Both the position numbers and the translations under genes were made by a program. Below are positions 9,610 through 18,658 of a stretch of 64,000 bases of DNA, in pieces. The notes under the pieces were generated by a model. That model was not told the DNA's origin, ran no database searches, and saw only the letters and a program-made list of their open reading frames with translations. Each line of letters opens with the position of its first letter. The stretch's first letter is position 1. This DNA comes from Bilifractor porci (lineage in GTDB: Bacteria; Bacillota; Clostridia; Lachnospirales; Lachnospiraceae), in NCBI RefSeq assembly GCF_009696005.1, contig NZ_VUMV01000004.1:1-64000 (forward strand), in the 5' to 3' direction.

Positions 9610-9700
9610 ACACTCACCTCGTTCTCCGGAACCGGTCTTTCCGTATCCGCGTATCCGCAAACCCCTTCTGGTATCCGGTTCCAGTCAGACAGCAGAAAAC

Positions 9701-9731
9701 AACAAAGAAGAGTGGGTAGACACCCACTCTT
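9701..9731 (-). promoter_or_regulatory. hairpin attenuator upstream of rimP
   Basis: A perfect 10-bp inverted repeat (AAGAGTGGGT / ACCCACTCTT, 4-base loop, 9708-9731) lies about 100 bases upstream of rimP. On the minus strand it is followed by CTTTGTTGTTTTC, a T-rich tract. This is an intrinsic-terminator form in the leader of the operon, as expected for attenuation. A RimP leader of this general design has been described in Firmicutes; assignment to that family is from memory and position. Confidence 0.6.
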
Positions 9732-9857
9732 ACAGTAATCAACTATTCATCTTGACAACTCTATCATACCGTGCCTGTAAATGCAAGTTTTTTCTGCGTA
9801 AACCGCAGGAAAATCGCAGGAAAACTCTGCTTTTTTCCGTTTCCGCGCCGCTGCCCT

Positions 9858-12077
9858 TCATCCGTTTTCCCGGAGGGCAAAGACAGAGACTCCGAGAGGG
9901 GGAATTTTTACCTTGATGGAGTTTTCCCGCTCATGCGCCTCGATCGGCCGACTTGCTTTTACCCGCGGATTGACCGCCCCGCTGCCGCCGAAGGCTACCG
10001 CATCACTATTAAAGATTTCCTTGTATTTTCCCGCCTTCGGGACTCCCACGCGGAAATCATCGTACTCTACATTGGAGAAATTGCACACTGCCAGCAGCGT
10101 GTTTTTCCCGTCCCTGCTCCTCCGGAGGAAGATAAGCAGGTTTCTCTGCCAGTCCAGATTGTCAATCCACTCAAAGCCGTCCGCGGAAAAGTCCTCTTCA
10201 TAGAGAGCCGGCTGGCTGCGGTACAGCCGGAGCAGGGTCCGTGTGCAGTCCTGCATGGCCGCGTGCAGCGGCTCCGCGCACTCCTTCCAGTCCAGCTGTT
10301 CCTCCGGATTCCATCTGCCGGACTGACCGAATTCTGTTCCCATGAACAGCAGTTTCTTTCCCGGATGAACCAGCATATAGGAAAGTGTCAGGCGCAGGTT
10401 TGCCATTTTCAGGCTCTCCCTGTAGCCCGGCATCAGCTTCAGGTAAGCGCCCTCCTCCTGTATTCTGGAATGATCCAGGCTGAGCATAAACCTCTCGCTG
10501 TACATGTAGGCCATGCTGAAGGTCAGGCTGTCCTGATGCTGCCCCCGGAACAGCGGATCCAGCTGGATATAATTCATGTAATCGTCCAGACAGCCGTTAT
10601 TCCACTTATAAGTGAATCCGAGCCCCTGCTCCCTGACGGGTCCGGTGACCAGCGGCCATCCGGTGTTTTCCTCCGCCACAGTGACGGTACCGGGGCATTC
10701 CTTCGCGATCACGGTATTCAGTTTCTGCAGGAATTCCTCCGCCTCCAGGTTCTCATTTCCGCCGTATCTGTTTGCCACCCATCCTCCCGCAGGACGGCCG
10801 TAGTCCAGATACAGCATGGAAGAAACATCGTTAATCCGAAGTCCGTCCGCGTGATATTTTTTCAGCCAGAACAGGGCGCTGGACAGCAAAAAGCTGACCA
10901 CTTCCTTCCGCCCGTAATTAAAGATGAGCGTATCGTACTTCGGATGAACGCCCTGCCGGGGGTCCAGATGCTCATAGAGGCAGGTCCCGTCGAAAGACGA
11001 CAGTCCCTCATTCCCTCTGGCAAAAAACGCGGGAACCCAGTCGAGAATCACACCGATGCCCGCCTGATGGAAGGCGTCCACCAGCGACATGAAATCCTCC
11101 GACGAGCCGTATCTGCTGGTAGGAGCAAAATAACCGCTCGTGGCATAGCCGAGGGAGGCATCGTCCGGATACTCCATGACGGGTGTAAACTCCACGTGCG
11201 TAAAGCCCATTTTCCCGACATACGCGGGAAGTTCCTGCGCCAGCTCCCTGTACCCTAAGGGCGTCCCGTCCGCTTTTTTCTGCCAGGATCCCAGGTGCGC
11301 CTCGTAGACAGCCATAGGCGCCGCTGTGCCGCTGCCGTTCTTTTTTCTTTTTTCCATCCAGGCGTCGTCCTGCCAGGCATGCGCCGGTTCCCGGACCACC
11401 GACGCGTTTTCCGGCGCTTTCTGCGACTGCGCCGCAAAGGGATCCGCCTTCAGATAAACCAGGCCTGTTTTCAGCTTCTGTTCATATTTATACAGGGCAC
11501 CTTCTCCCACTCCCGGCACAAAAAGCTCGAAGATGCCGGAGGCGGTTCGGTTCATCTGCAAATACCGTCCGTCCCAATGATTAAAGTCTCCTGCCACGGA
11601 TACGCGGAGGGCATTCGGCGCCCACACCGCGAAGTACGTGCCCTTAACCCCGCGGACTGTCCGGATATGGGCGCCCAGGGTCTCTGCGGCATCGTACCAG
11701 GTTCCCTCCTGGAACTTCTTCTCTTCCTTCTCGGTAATCTGGCAGGGGAACGCGTAGGCATCCGCAAATTCCCTGTCCTCCCTGCCCTCCGCATCATAGA
11801 GCACAAACCGGTACCGGGGAATTCTCCCGCTTTTCCCGGCCGGGATAATGCCCGCAAAAAAGCCGGACTCGTCTTCCAGATACATGGGAGTCAGTCTGCC
11901 GTCCGGCGTGCGGATATCCGCCCTGCTCCGCCCCGGAAAGAAGGCCTGAACCAGAATGCCCTCTTTCACCGGTCTCGGACCCAGAATGCCGCGTGGAGCT
12001 GATTCTTCCGAGTAGGTCACCGCTTCGATTTCCGCCCAGTCCATATAATCATAGACCACGTCCGCCATGCTTTTCAT
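9858..12077 (-). CDS. GlgB-like 1,4-alpha-glucan branching enzyme homologue with altered catalytic motifs
   Basis: The domain order matches GlgB: an N-terminal carbohydrate-binding module (YFAVWAPNALRVSVAGDFNHW), a GH13 barrel and a C-terminal beta domain. I use start 12077, which has AGGAAGAG upstream; 12122 is an alternative. Key sites differ from active GlgB. The usual DGLRVDAV reads DGLRINDV near residue 415, so the nucleophile position is Asn. The usual SHDEVVHGK reads LDHSRIQEE. The region-I DWVPGHF reads DWVPAFF. The acid/base motif AEEN is kept. GlgB fold is certain; branching activity is doubtful. It could bind glucan without catalysis. Confidence 0.85.
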   Translation of the reverse strand: MKSMADVVYDYMDWAEIEAVTYSEESAPRGILGPRPVKEGILVQAFFPGRSRADIRTPDGRLTPMYLEDESGFFAGIIPAGKSGRIPRYRFVLYDAEGREDREFADAYAFPCQITEKEEKKFQEGTWYDAAETLGAHIRTVRGVKGTYFAVWAPNALRVSVAGDFNHWDGRYLQMNRTASGIFELFVPGVGEGALYKYEQKLKTGLVYLKADPFAAQSQKAPENASVVREPAHAWQDDAWMEKRKKNGSGTAAPMAVYEAHLGSWQKKADGTPLGYRELAQELPAYVGKMGFTHVEFTPVMEYPDDASLGYATSGYFAPTSRYGSSEDFMSLVDAFHQAGIGVILDWVPAFFARGNEGLSSFDGTCLYEHLDPRQGVHPKYDTLIFNYGRKEVVSFLLSSALFWLKKYHADGLRINDVSSMLYLDYGRPAGGWVANRYGGNENLEAEEFLQKLNTVIAKECPGTVTVAEENTGWPLVTGPVREQGLGFTYKWNNGCLDDYMNYIQLDPLFRGQHQDSLTFSMAYMYSERFMLSLDHSRIQEEGAYLKLMPGYRESLKMANLRLTLSYMLVHPGKKLLFMGTEFGQSGRWNPEEQLDWKECAEPLHAAMQDCTRTLLRLYRSQPALYEEDFSADGFEWIDNLDWQRNLLIFLRRSRDGKNTLLAVCNFSNVEYDDFRVGVPKAGKYKEIFNSDAVAFGGSGAVNPRVKASRPIEAHERENSIKVKIPPLGVSVFALRENG

Positions 12078-12237
12078 TTTCTCTTCCTGCCTTCCTGCCT
12101 CTTTTTCATTTTTCCTTTCCATACCCCAAAGTATAACGCAAAACTCCGGGAACTTACACCTTTGTTTTGAAAAACAGGGTAAATTCCCGGAGAATTATCG
12201 CAATTCCGTTCGATATAGTTCTTTCGCGCGAAATCTG

Positions 12238-14160
12238 TCAGTTCTGATCCGGCGCAGAACCGGCTTCGTCCGCAGTTCCTTCCTCTGCCGCGCCGTTTTC
12301 TTTTTTATCTACGTATTTTACCTCCGGAAGCGCCTCCGGCTCCCGGTTCAGGATGTCCATAAACTCTTCGCCGGTAATGGTCTCCTTCTCATACAGATCT
12401 TTCGCAAGCTCATGCAGCTTGCCCATATTTTCGGAAAGAATCTTTTCCGCCTTGCTGTATTCCTTCTGCACCAGGGCGACAACCATCTGGTCGATCTTTC
12501 CCGCCGTCTGTTCGGAACAGGAAAGGGAGGTATCTCCGCCCAGATACTTGTTGCTGACGGTTTCCATGGCAACCATTCCGAAATCTTCGCTCATACCGAA
12601 CCGGGTAATCATTGCCCGCGCCATTTTTGTGGCCTGTTCGATATCGTTGGAAGCTCCTGTGGTGATGGAATGGAACACCAGATCCTCTGCCACACGGCCG
12701 CCCGTGAAGGTGGCGATACGGTTCTCCAGCTCCTCCTTGCTCATCAGGTTGTGCTCGCCCTCGTCCACCTGCATGGTGTAGCCGAGCGCCCCGGATGTTC
12801 TTGGGATGATGGTAATCTTGGTAACCGGAGCCGAGTGTGTCTGCATCGCCGCCACCAGGGCATGTCCTGTCTCATGATAGGCTACGATCAGCTTCTCCTT
12901 ATTGGAAAGGACCTTGTTCTTCTTCTGGTATCCGGCAATGACAACTTCTACGCTCTCCAGCAGGTCATTCTGTGTGACAAATTTTCTTCCGTCACGGACC
13001 GCGCGCAGCGCAGCCTCGTTGATCATGTTGGCCAGCTCTGCGCCGCTGGCGCCGGAGGCCGTGCGGGCTACGGCATTAAAATCTACGTTATCGGAGATCT
13101 TGATCTTCTTGGCGTGCAGACGCAGGATCTCCTCTCTTCCCTTCAGATCCGGAAGCTCAACCGGAATCCTCCGGTCAAAACGGCCCGGACGCAGGAGCGC
13201 CGGATCCAGAGAATCCGGACGGTTTGTGGCTGCCAGGATAACAACACCTTTTCTGGCATCAAATCCGTCCATCTCTGCCAGCAGCTGGTTCAGGGTCTGC
13301 TCCCGCTCGTCATTTCCGGCAAAACCGGAGCCGTCACGCTTTTTGCCGATGGTATCGATCTCATCAATAAATACGATACAGGGTGCCTTCTCGTTCGCCT
13401 GCTTGAACAGGTCACGGACCTTCGCGGCGCCCATGCCGACAAACATCTCCACAAATTCCGAACCGGAAATGGAGAAGAACGGAACTTCTGCCTCTCCGGC
13501 GACAGCCTTGGCCAGCAGGGTTTTGCCTGTTCCGGGAGGCCCTACCAGCAGGGCGCCCTTCGGCATTTTCGCTCCGATCTCTGTATATTTGGCAGGATTG
13601 TGCAGGAAATCCACAATCTCCTGCAGAAGCTCCTTGGCCTCATCCTCTCCGGCGACATCCTTAAATTTGATTCCTGTCTCCGACTTGATATAGACCTTCG
13701 CATTGCTCTTTCCGAAGCTCATGGCATCACCCATGCCGCCGCCCATTCTTGTCTGAACAGACCGCATAAGCAGCATGCCGAGGAAATAGATGACGACAAT
13801 CGGAAGAATCCAGCTCAGAATAAAGCTGAGTACCGGCGACATCTGCTGCACGATCGGTGTCTCAAAATCGGTGATGCCCGCGTCATACAGCCGGTCCACC
13901 AGCTTATAGTCATTCATCAGGCCGGTCTGATATTTCTGTCCGGAGCCGTCTGTGAAGTAGATCACGCTGTCCTGGCTGTCTACCTGAACCTCCTTCACCT
14001 CTCCTTTATCCAGCATTTCGAGAAAGTTTCCGTAAGTGGAGTCCTCGATCTGCGCGCTGTTGATCTTGGGAACCAGGAGCAGATTCAGAAGAAGAAGGAC
14101 AATCATGGCCAGAACATAGTAGAAAATCAGAGGTCTTTTATTGTTCTTAACTTCTTTCAT
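12238..14160 (-). CDS. ftsH: ATP-dependent zinc metalloprotease FtsH
   Basis: FtsH is a membrane-anchored AAA+ protease that degrades damaged and regulatory proteins. The 640-aa product has an N-terminal transmembrane helix (residues about 10-28), an external segment, and a second helix near 115-135 (VLSFILSWILPIVVIYFLGMLL). The AAA domain follows with GPPGTGKTLLAKAVAGEA, FIDEIDTIG and the SRH region ATNRPDSLDPALLRPGRFDRR. The zinc motif AYHETGHALVAA lies near residue 435. All catalytic motifs are intact. The C-terminal tail is Glu/Ala-rich and variable in the family. Confidence 0.97.
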   Translation of the reverse strand: MKEVKNNKRPLIFYYVLAMIVLLLLNLLLVPKINSAQIEDSTYGNFLEMLDKGEVKEVQVDSQDSVIYFTDGSGQKYQTGLMNDYKLVDRLYDAGITDFETPIVQQMSPVLSFILSWILPIVVIYFLGMLLMRSVQTRMGGGMGDAMSFGKSNAKVYIKSETGIKFKDVAGEDEAKELLQEIVDFLHNPAKYTEIGAKMPKGALLVGPPGTGKTLLAKAVAGEAEVPFFSISGSEFVEMFVGMGAAKVRDLFKQANEKAPCIVFIDEIDTIGKKRDGSGFAGNDEREQTLNQLLAEMDGFDARKGVVILAATNRPDSLDPALLRPGRFDRRIPVELPDLKGREEILRLHAKKIKISDNVDFNAVARTASGASGAELANMINEAALRAVRDGRKFVTQNDLLESVEVVIAGYQKKNKVLSNKEKLIVAYHETGHALVAAMQTHSAPVTKITIIPRTSGALGYTMQVDEGEHNLMSKEELENRIATFTGGRVAEDLVFHSITTGASNDIEQATKMARAMITRFGMSEDFGMVAMETVSNKYLGGDTSLSCSEQTAGKIDQMVVALVQKEYSKAEKILSENMGKLHELAKDLYEKETITGEEFMDILNREPEALPEVKYVDKKENGAAEEGTADEAGSAPDQN

Positions 14161-14249
14161 TCAAAAATCCTTTCTAAAATTATTCTTTTTATTTCGGGTC
14201 TTCATTCCCAGAATGGAGCAGATGCTGTGCGGAATGACTGACGCGTACG

Positions 14250-14750
14250 TCAGAAACTCCGGATGGAATCCCCGTCCTCGGTTCCCGCCTCAACCTTTTT
14301 AATCTCCACATCGTATCCCACGCTGTCATTCACCTGTACATGAACCGTCTCTCCGGCTCTGTGTCCCATGACCGCTCTGCCAAGCGGAGATTCCGGGGTA
14401 ATGTAGCCTTTCAGCGAATTGCCGCGGACGGTCGTGACAATCTTAAACACATCGGTCTCGTCGTCATCGGGAAAATAGACGGTCACCTGTTTATCCATGC
14501 CGACCTGGTCATCCTCGGAATTGTCCGTAACCAGAACGGCCGTCTTGATCATATTCTCCAGATAGCGGATCCTGCTGTCATTCTCTCCCTTGGCCTTTCT
14601 GGCGGCATGGTATTCAAAGTTCTCGCTCAGGTCGCCCTGCGCGCGGGCCTCCTGCACTTCTTTCAGAATCTGGGGACGGACTACCGTCTTGCGGTGGTCA
14701 ATCTCCTCCTGCATTTTTTCGATATCCTGCTTTGTCAGTCTGTCATGCAT
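14250..14750 (-). CDS. greA: transcription elongation factor GreA
   Basis: GreA rescues backtracked RNA polymerase by stimulating transcript cleavage. The 166-aa product has the N-terminal coiled coil (KMQEEIDHRKTVVRPQILKEVQEARAQGDLSENFEYHAA), with the conserved acidic tip residues in the GDLSENFEY loop. The C-terminal FKBP-like domain contains ESPLGRAVMGHRAGETV. It is an ordinary member. It lies upstream of ftsH in the leftward direction, with about 90 bases between them. Confidence 0.95.
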   Translation of the reverse strand: MHDRLTKQDIEKMQEEIDHRKTVVRPQILKEVQEARAQGDLSENFEYHAARKAKGENDSRIRYLENMIKTAVLVTDNSEDDQVGMDKQVTVYFPDDDETDVFKIVTTVRGNSLKGYITPESPLGRAVMGHRAGETVHVQVNDSVGYDVEIKKVEAGTEDGDSIRSF

Positions 14751-14907
14751 GTTCCTGTACTCTCCTGAAAATCATTCCGTGTCCGTCCGCCCCTCCAAAA
14801 ATCCGGACGCACGGACTTGCGCTTCTTGAGCGCCTGCCTGCGGTGCATGCCCGGATGATACTTCTTAATCTATCCTTTCCGGTTCCCGCCTGCAGGGCAT
14901 GGGTGTT

Positions 14908-16302
14908 TCATTTCAGAAACGCCCGGTACGCGCGGTAGGTCTCGTAAATATCCGCCTTGCTGGTAATTTCCCACGGGGCGTGCATATTCAGGACCGCTAC
15001 GCCGAAATCAATCACCTCCATGCCGAGGTTCGCCAGGATGTAGGCGATCGTTCCGCCGCCGCCTTCATCCACCTTGCCCAGCTCGGAAGTCTGATAGATG
15101 ATGTCCTCCTTGTCCAGAAGGCTGCGGAGAAACGCGATGTATTCCGCGTTGGCGTCGTTGGACCCGCTCTTTCCTCTCGCTCCGGTGTATTTATTGAACA
15201 CAGGCCCCCTGCCCAGATACGCGCAGTTATTCTTTTCCATCACGTCCGGATAGTTCGGGTCGAATCCTGCGCTCACATCGGAGGACAGCACTCTTGTTTT
15301 GCAGAGCACGCGGCGCAGCTCCAGCTCACTGTAGCATCCCTGCAGGTTCATGACCTCCGCCAGTGTATTCTCGAAAAAGCGGGAATGCATTCCCGTCGCC
15401 CCGACGCTTCCGATCTCTTCCTTGTCTGTCAGAAGGCAGATGCTTGTGTACTCCGGATCCTTCTGATCCAGAATGGCGCGGTAGGAGGGATACGCGCATA
15501 CCTTGTCATCCTGTCCGTAGCCCATAATCATGCTGCGGTCCAGTCCGTAGTCTCTGGCCGGTCCTGCCGGAACCACCTCGATCTCCGCGGAAACAAGATC
15601 CTCTTCCTTCACATCGTATTTTTTCTTCAGAATATGGAGAACATTGGCCTTTACCGCGTTTTCCTCGTCGGAATCCTTCAGCGGACGGCTGCCGACCAGT
15701 ACATTCAGTTTTTCACCTTCCACTCCTTCCGAAAGCTTTTTGGACATCTGGCGTCCCGCCAGGTGAATCAGCAGGTCGCTGCATCCGAATACCGGATCGT
15801 CCGGATCTTCGCCGATGCAGACCTGCACCGCCGTTCCGTCCTTCTTCACAATCACTCCGTGGAGCGCCATAGGAAGCGTGACCCATTGATATTTTTTGAT
15901 TCCGCCGTAATAATGCGTATCCAGCATGGCCAGATCTGTGTCCTCGTAGAGCGGATGCTGCTTCAGATCCAGTCTCGGGGAGTCAATGTGGGCTCCCAGA
16001 AGGCGGATACCCTCCGCAATCGGTTTTTTCCCGATCCGGACGATCATCAGGGACTTGCCCATCATATCCGCGTAGACCAGTTCTCCTGCCGAAAGGCTTC
16101 TGCCTTCCCGGATGGCTTCCGGAAGGCTTCTGGCACCGGCCGTTTTCAGCCCTTCCTCCATTCCGGATACATTTTCCCGTTCTGTCTTATGGGAAGAAAG
16201 AAAGACCCGGTAATCCTCACAGAATTCCTCCAGCTTCTTTTCATCCGACTTATCCCAGATTGTTTTTTCCTTTTTCTTATCTTTTTTTTCTGTATCGCCC
16301 AT
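14908..16302 (-). CDS. M18 family aminopeptidase (aspartyl aminopeptidase type)
   Basis: M18 peptidases are dinuclear metal aminopeptidases of the cytoplasm that remove N-terminal residues, often acidic ones. The start at 16302 is preceded by GAGGACTACTT, giving 464 aa; a start six codons upstream lacks a site. Metal and catalytic motifs are present: LLGAHIDSPRLDLKQHP (His and Asp ligands), DKEEIGSVGATGMHSRF, SSDVSAGFDPNYPD, and the C-terminal DFGVAVLNMHAPWEI with the final His ligand. It appears to be a single-gene unit between greA and the permease. Confidence 0.93.
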   Translation of the reverse strand: MGDTEKKDKKKEKTIWDKSDEKKLEEFCEDYRVFLSSHKTERENVSGMEEGLKTAGARSLPEAIREGRSLSAGELVYADMMGKSLMIVRIGKKPIAEGIRLLGAHIDSPRLDLKQHPLYEDTDLAMLDTHYYGGIKKYQWVTLPMALHGVIVKKDGTAVQVCIGEDPDDPVFGCSDLLIHLAGRQMSKKLSEGVEGEKLNVLVGSRPLKDSDEENAVKANVLHILKKKYDVKEEDLVSAEIEVVPAGPARDYGLDRSMIMGYGQDDKVCAYPSYRAILDQKDPEYTSICLLTDKEEIGSVGATGMHSRFFENTLAEVMNLQGCYSELELRRVLCKTRVLSSDVSAGFDPNYPDVMEKNNCAYLGRGPVFNKYTGARGKSGSNDANAEYIAFLRSLLDKEDIIYQTSELGKVDEGGGGTIAYILANLGMEVIDFGVAVLNMHAPWEITSKADIYETYRAYRAFLK

Positions 16303-16324
16303 AAGTAGTCCTCTTTTCATGATG

Positions 16325-16352
16325 TTGGGGTCAAAAGGTATTTTGACCCCAA
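16325..16352. repeat. perfect 12-bp inverted repeat upstream of the M18 aminopeptidase gene
   Basis: TTGGGGTCAAAA and TTTTGACCCCAA form a perfect 12-bp stem with a GGTA loop, just upstream of the aminopeptidase start. On the plus strand it is followed by ATTTTTG, so it could end rightward transcription or act as an operator or leader hairpin for the leftward gene. Confidence 0.7.
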
Positions 16353-16540
16353 ATTTTTGCCCCTGGTATCACATTATTTAATGATTGTACACCGAATCCG
16401 CCCCGTTTTCCAGCAGAGGCTGCCGCCCGTTCCGCGAAGCGGTTAGCAACCAACCGCATGGTTGGCTAACACGCTGTACGTTCCCCAGTATACCTCCGTT
16501 TGCGATTAAACACCAGCCCAAAAGTGTGAAAAAAAGATTA

Positions 16541-16580
16541 AAAAAAGACCGCCGCATGACGGGTCGTCTTTTCATGCGGC
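16541..16580 (-). terminator. intrinsic terminator of the uracil permease gene
   Basis: Read leftward, GCCGCATGA pairs with TCATGCGGC across a 12-base loop, then GGTC and a T-run (TTTTTTT) follow. It lies 27 bases past the permease stop, in the right orientation. Confidence 0.8.
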
Positions 16581-16606
16581 AGCCTGACGGAAACAGAAGA
16601 AAGCCG

Positions 16607-17986
16607 TTATTCCTGCTTTTCTGATTTCGCTGTATTTTCTTTTTTATCCCCGCGGTGCAGAACAAGATTAACCAGAATTCCCATCAGCAGCGCGGTGGCG
16701 ATACTGGTGATCTGGATACGGACAAAATCCAGCGTCAGACCGCCAATGCCGAGCACCAGAATGGTGCTGACCACAAACAGGTTGCGGTTATCATCCAGAT
16801 CCACCTTCTGGATCATTTTCAGTCCGCTGACGGCAATGAATCCGTACAGGGCAATGCAGATTCCGCCGATGACACAGACAGGAATGGTATTGACAAATGC
16901 CACAAACGGCGTGAAGAACGAGCAGAGAAGGCAGAGGACTGCGGTCAGGATGATCGTGTAGATGGACGCGTCACCTGTAATCGCCACGCAGCCGATTGCT
17001 TCCCCGTAAGAGGTGTTCGGACATCCGCCGAAGAAAGAACCCAGAATAGAGCCGAGCCCATCTCCCAGAAGCGTTCTGTGAAGTCCCGGATCTTTGATCA
17101 GGTTGCGCCCGATTACCGTGCTGAGGTTCTCGTGGTCGGCAATGTGCTCCGCAAAAACGACCAGCGCCACCGGGGCGAACAGAAGAAGGACATTGGCGAC
17201 ACCGACAGCACCGCCCAGCGACTTTGTGCCGTTTTCCAGCATTCCGAGGAATGTGAACTGCGGTACGCTGAAGAAGCTTGCGGCGGAAAGATTCCGGAAA
17301 TTATCTGCCAGCGGCGTATAATTGACAATCTGCAGATAAGGAATCCCGGCCGCCCTGCCGATCACGGTAAAGACAGACGCCACCAGATACCCCGCAAGAA
17401 TACCAATGATAAACGGGATCATCCGGATATGGCTGCCCCCGTAGACGGAAGCCGCAACCGTAACCAGAAAGGCAATCAGGCCGCAGAGAATCGCGATCAG
17501 GTTGTAGTCACCGCTGGACGTATTGTTCAGGTTGCTGACTGCGGAGGTACAGAGACTCAGTCCGATCAGGGCAACCGTAGGGCCGATGATAACGGGAGGC
17601 ATCAGCCTGTCCACCCACTTTGTCCCGACAAATGCGATAATTACGGCAAGAATGACATAAACCGCGCCGGCAAAGACGGCTCCCAGAAAAATTCCGAAAT
17701 AGCCGAAAGAACAGGCACCGATCAGGGGAGAAATAAAGGCAAAGGAGCTTCCCAGAAAAATCGGGCTGCGTTTTTTTGTACAGAACACATATAAAAGGGT
17801 TCCCGCCCCTGCCCCAAACAGCGCCGCGGGCTGGCTCATGGTCACCTCTGTCCCGCCGGCAGTTCCCAGATTGACCAGCGCAGGCACCAGAAGCGTAGCC
17901 GCAATAATGGCAAGAAGCTGCTGGAACGCATACACCAGGTTTTTCTTAAACGGCGGCTTCTCCTCAACGGAATAAGCTAGTTTCAT
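16607..17986 (-). CDS. NCS2-family uracil permease
   Basis: The 459-aa product is a polytopic membrane protein of the nucleobase:cation symporter-2 family (UraA/PyrP/RutG group), predicted to import uracil by proton symport. Twelve or more hydrophobic segments span the length. Family motifs include QQLLAIIAATLLVPALV at the N-terminus, SSFAFISPLIGA, FAEHIADHENLS (the conserved substrate/proton-site region) and GGCPNTSYGEAIGCVAITGDAS. The start has GGAGGAGAAAACAAC upstream. No pyrimidine genes are adjacent, so uracil rather than xanthine is assigned by family resemblance only. Confidence 0.88.
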   Translation of the reverse strand: MKLAYSVEEKPPFKKNLVYAFQQLLAIIAATLLVPALVNLGTAGGTEVTMSQPAALFGAGAGTLLYVFCTKKRSPIFLGSSFAFISPLIGACSFGYFGIFLGAVFAGAVYVILAVIIAFVGTKWVDRLMPPVIIGPTVALIGLSLCTSAVSNLNNTSSGDYNLIAILCGLIAFLVTVAASVYGGSHIRMIPFIIGILAGYLVASVFTVIGRAAGIPYLQIVNYTPLADNFRNLSAASFFSVPQFTFLGMLENGTKSLGGAVGVANVLLLFAPVALVVFAEHIADHENLSTVIGRNLIKDPGLHRTLLGDGLGSILGSFFGGCPNTSYGEAIGCVAITGDASIYTIILTAVLCLLCSFFTPFVAFVNTIPVCVIGGICIALYGFIAVSGLKMIQKVDLDDNRNLFVVSTILVLGIGGLTLDFVRIQITSIATALLMGILVNLVLHRGDKKENTAKSEKQE

Positions 17987-18337
17987 GTTGTTTTCTCCTC
18001 CTCTTTTTCATGCTTACCTTCAGATGCGACATACCGGACAGCGGAGGTTCCTACACATCTGTCCCGGCTGTCCCAGTCCCATATTTTACAAAGATACCGG
18101 TTATAATGCAATGCTCATTTCTACGGCTTTTTCCTTTCCGTATTCATTCACCTAAAAGAGCGCTCCAACAATGCGGTACAAGAATTCGCGCGTCAAAAGC
18201 GCGCCAACAGAAAAACCGGACAGAAGGCATAAAAAAACAAAAGAAAAGTCCAAAGACCGCATGAAAAACGTAACAAGGCCTGAAATGCCCGGAAATGCCA
18301 GATATGCCGGATATTTGCCGGATGAGTGCATAGAAGA
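17987..18337. other. intergenic region upstream of the permease, no gene seen
   Basis: This stretch holds the ribosome binding site and presumably the promoter of the uracil permease near its left end. The open frames are short, composition-driven and lack good start sites. A small GCGCG/CGCGC hairpin lies near 18190. I see no tRNA, known riboswitch or convincing small gene. Confidence 0.5.
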
Positions 18338-18377
18338 AGCCCGGAACCCTTTCTAAATAAAGGAAAGCTCCGGGCTT
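18338..18377 (-). terminator. probable original terminator of the tRNA-Ala gene, left behind at attL
   Basis: AAGCCCGGA and TCCGGGCTT form a 9-bp stem with a further inner pairing (CTTTC/GAAAG), followed leftward by CTTCTTCT. It ends seven bases from the left attachment core. Before integration it would have stood immediately 3' of the tRNA-Ala gene now at 54976-55048, so it is best read as that gene's terminator. Confidence 0.6.
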
Positions 18378-18383
18378 ATCAGA

Positions 18384-18415
18384 TGGAGCAGTCGGAATGG
18401 TATCCGAACCCCCGG
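18384..18415. other. attL: attL: left prophage junction
   Basis: The 7-bp core TGGAGCA (18384-18390) recurs at the right junction (54976-54982). To its left is chromosomal sequence. To its right is the phage arm GTATCCGAACCCCCGG (18400-18415). This arm is an inverted copy of the phage arm at the right junction, as expected for the two halves of a serine-integrase attP. The boundary is inferred from the repeat and the rebuilt dyad; the core is short. Confidence 0.75.
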
Positions 18416-18474
18416 CAAACCGTTCGTGTATGGAAAATATTATATACTTATTGTCCCATTTAGTCACGCGGCAT

Positions 18475-18514
18475 AAAAAAGGCGGCGGGTCGGCTCCCGG
18501 GAGCCTTGCCGCCG
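18475..18514 (-). terminator. terminator of the prophage late operon
   Basis: On the minus strand GGCGG...CCGCC encloses a second stem GGCTC/GAGCC and is followed by TTTTTT. It lies just after the lysis genes and just inside attL, so it insulates host sequence from late phage transcription. Confidence 0.85.
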
Positions 18515-18553
18515 CTAAAACGTCGGCGCGGTTGCGTCGGCGTTTTCTTCATG

Positions 18554-18658
18554 TCATTCGAGCGTATTATTGAGCGCCTGAGCGATGACCGCCGCGCCGA
18601 TCCACGAGATAACGCCGAGACCGGCAACGATCGCCGCGGCCGTAATGACCGCACTCAT
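18554..18658 (-). CDS. 34-aa single-pass membrane peptide of the lysis cassette
   Basis: This short gene is not a known family. Its ATG overlaps the stop of the lysin gene in an ATGA arrangement, which supports translation by coupling. The product begins MSAVITAAAIVAGLG and is almost entirely hydrophobic, with one predicted membrane helix (residues about 4-28) and a short polar end (NNTLE). Position after the lysin suggests an accessory lysis function such as antiholin or pinholin. That role is inferred only from position and hydrophobicity. The opposite-strand frames here are longer but have no support. Confidence 0.55.
   Translation of the reverse strand: MSAVITAAAIVAGLGVISWIGAAVIAQALNNTLE

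Noticed and set aside
12067-14241. 724-codon plus-strand frame opposite ftsH
   Set aside because: It is antisense to a fully conserved ftsH and shows no family motifs; long shadow frames are common at this GC content.
16441-16469. hairpin GTTAGC...GCTAAC with inner CAACC/GGTTG
   Set aside because: A three-base bulge and no T-run; the stronger terminator at 16541-16580 already ends the permease transcript.
18144-18467. 107-codon minus-strand frame across attL
   Set aside because: It crosses the tRNA terminator hairpin and the attachment core, and has no motif or ribosome site.
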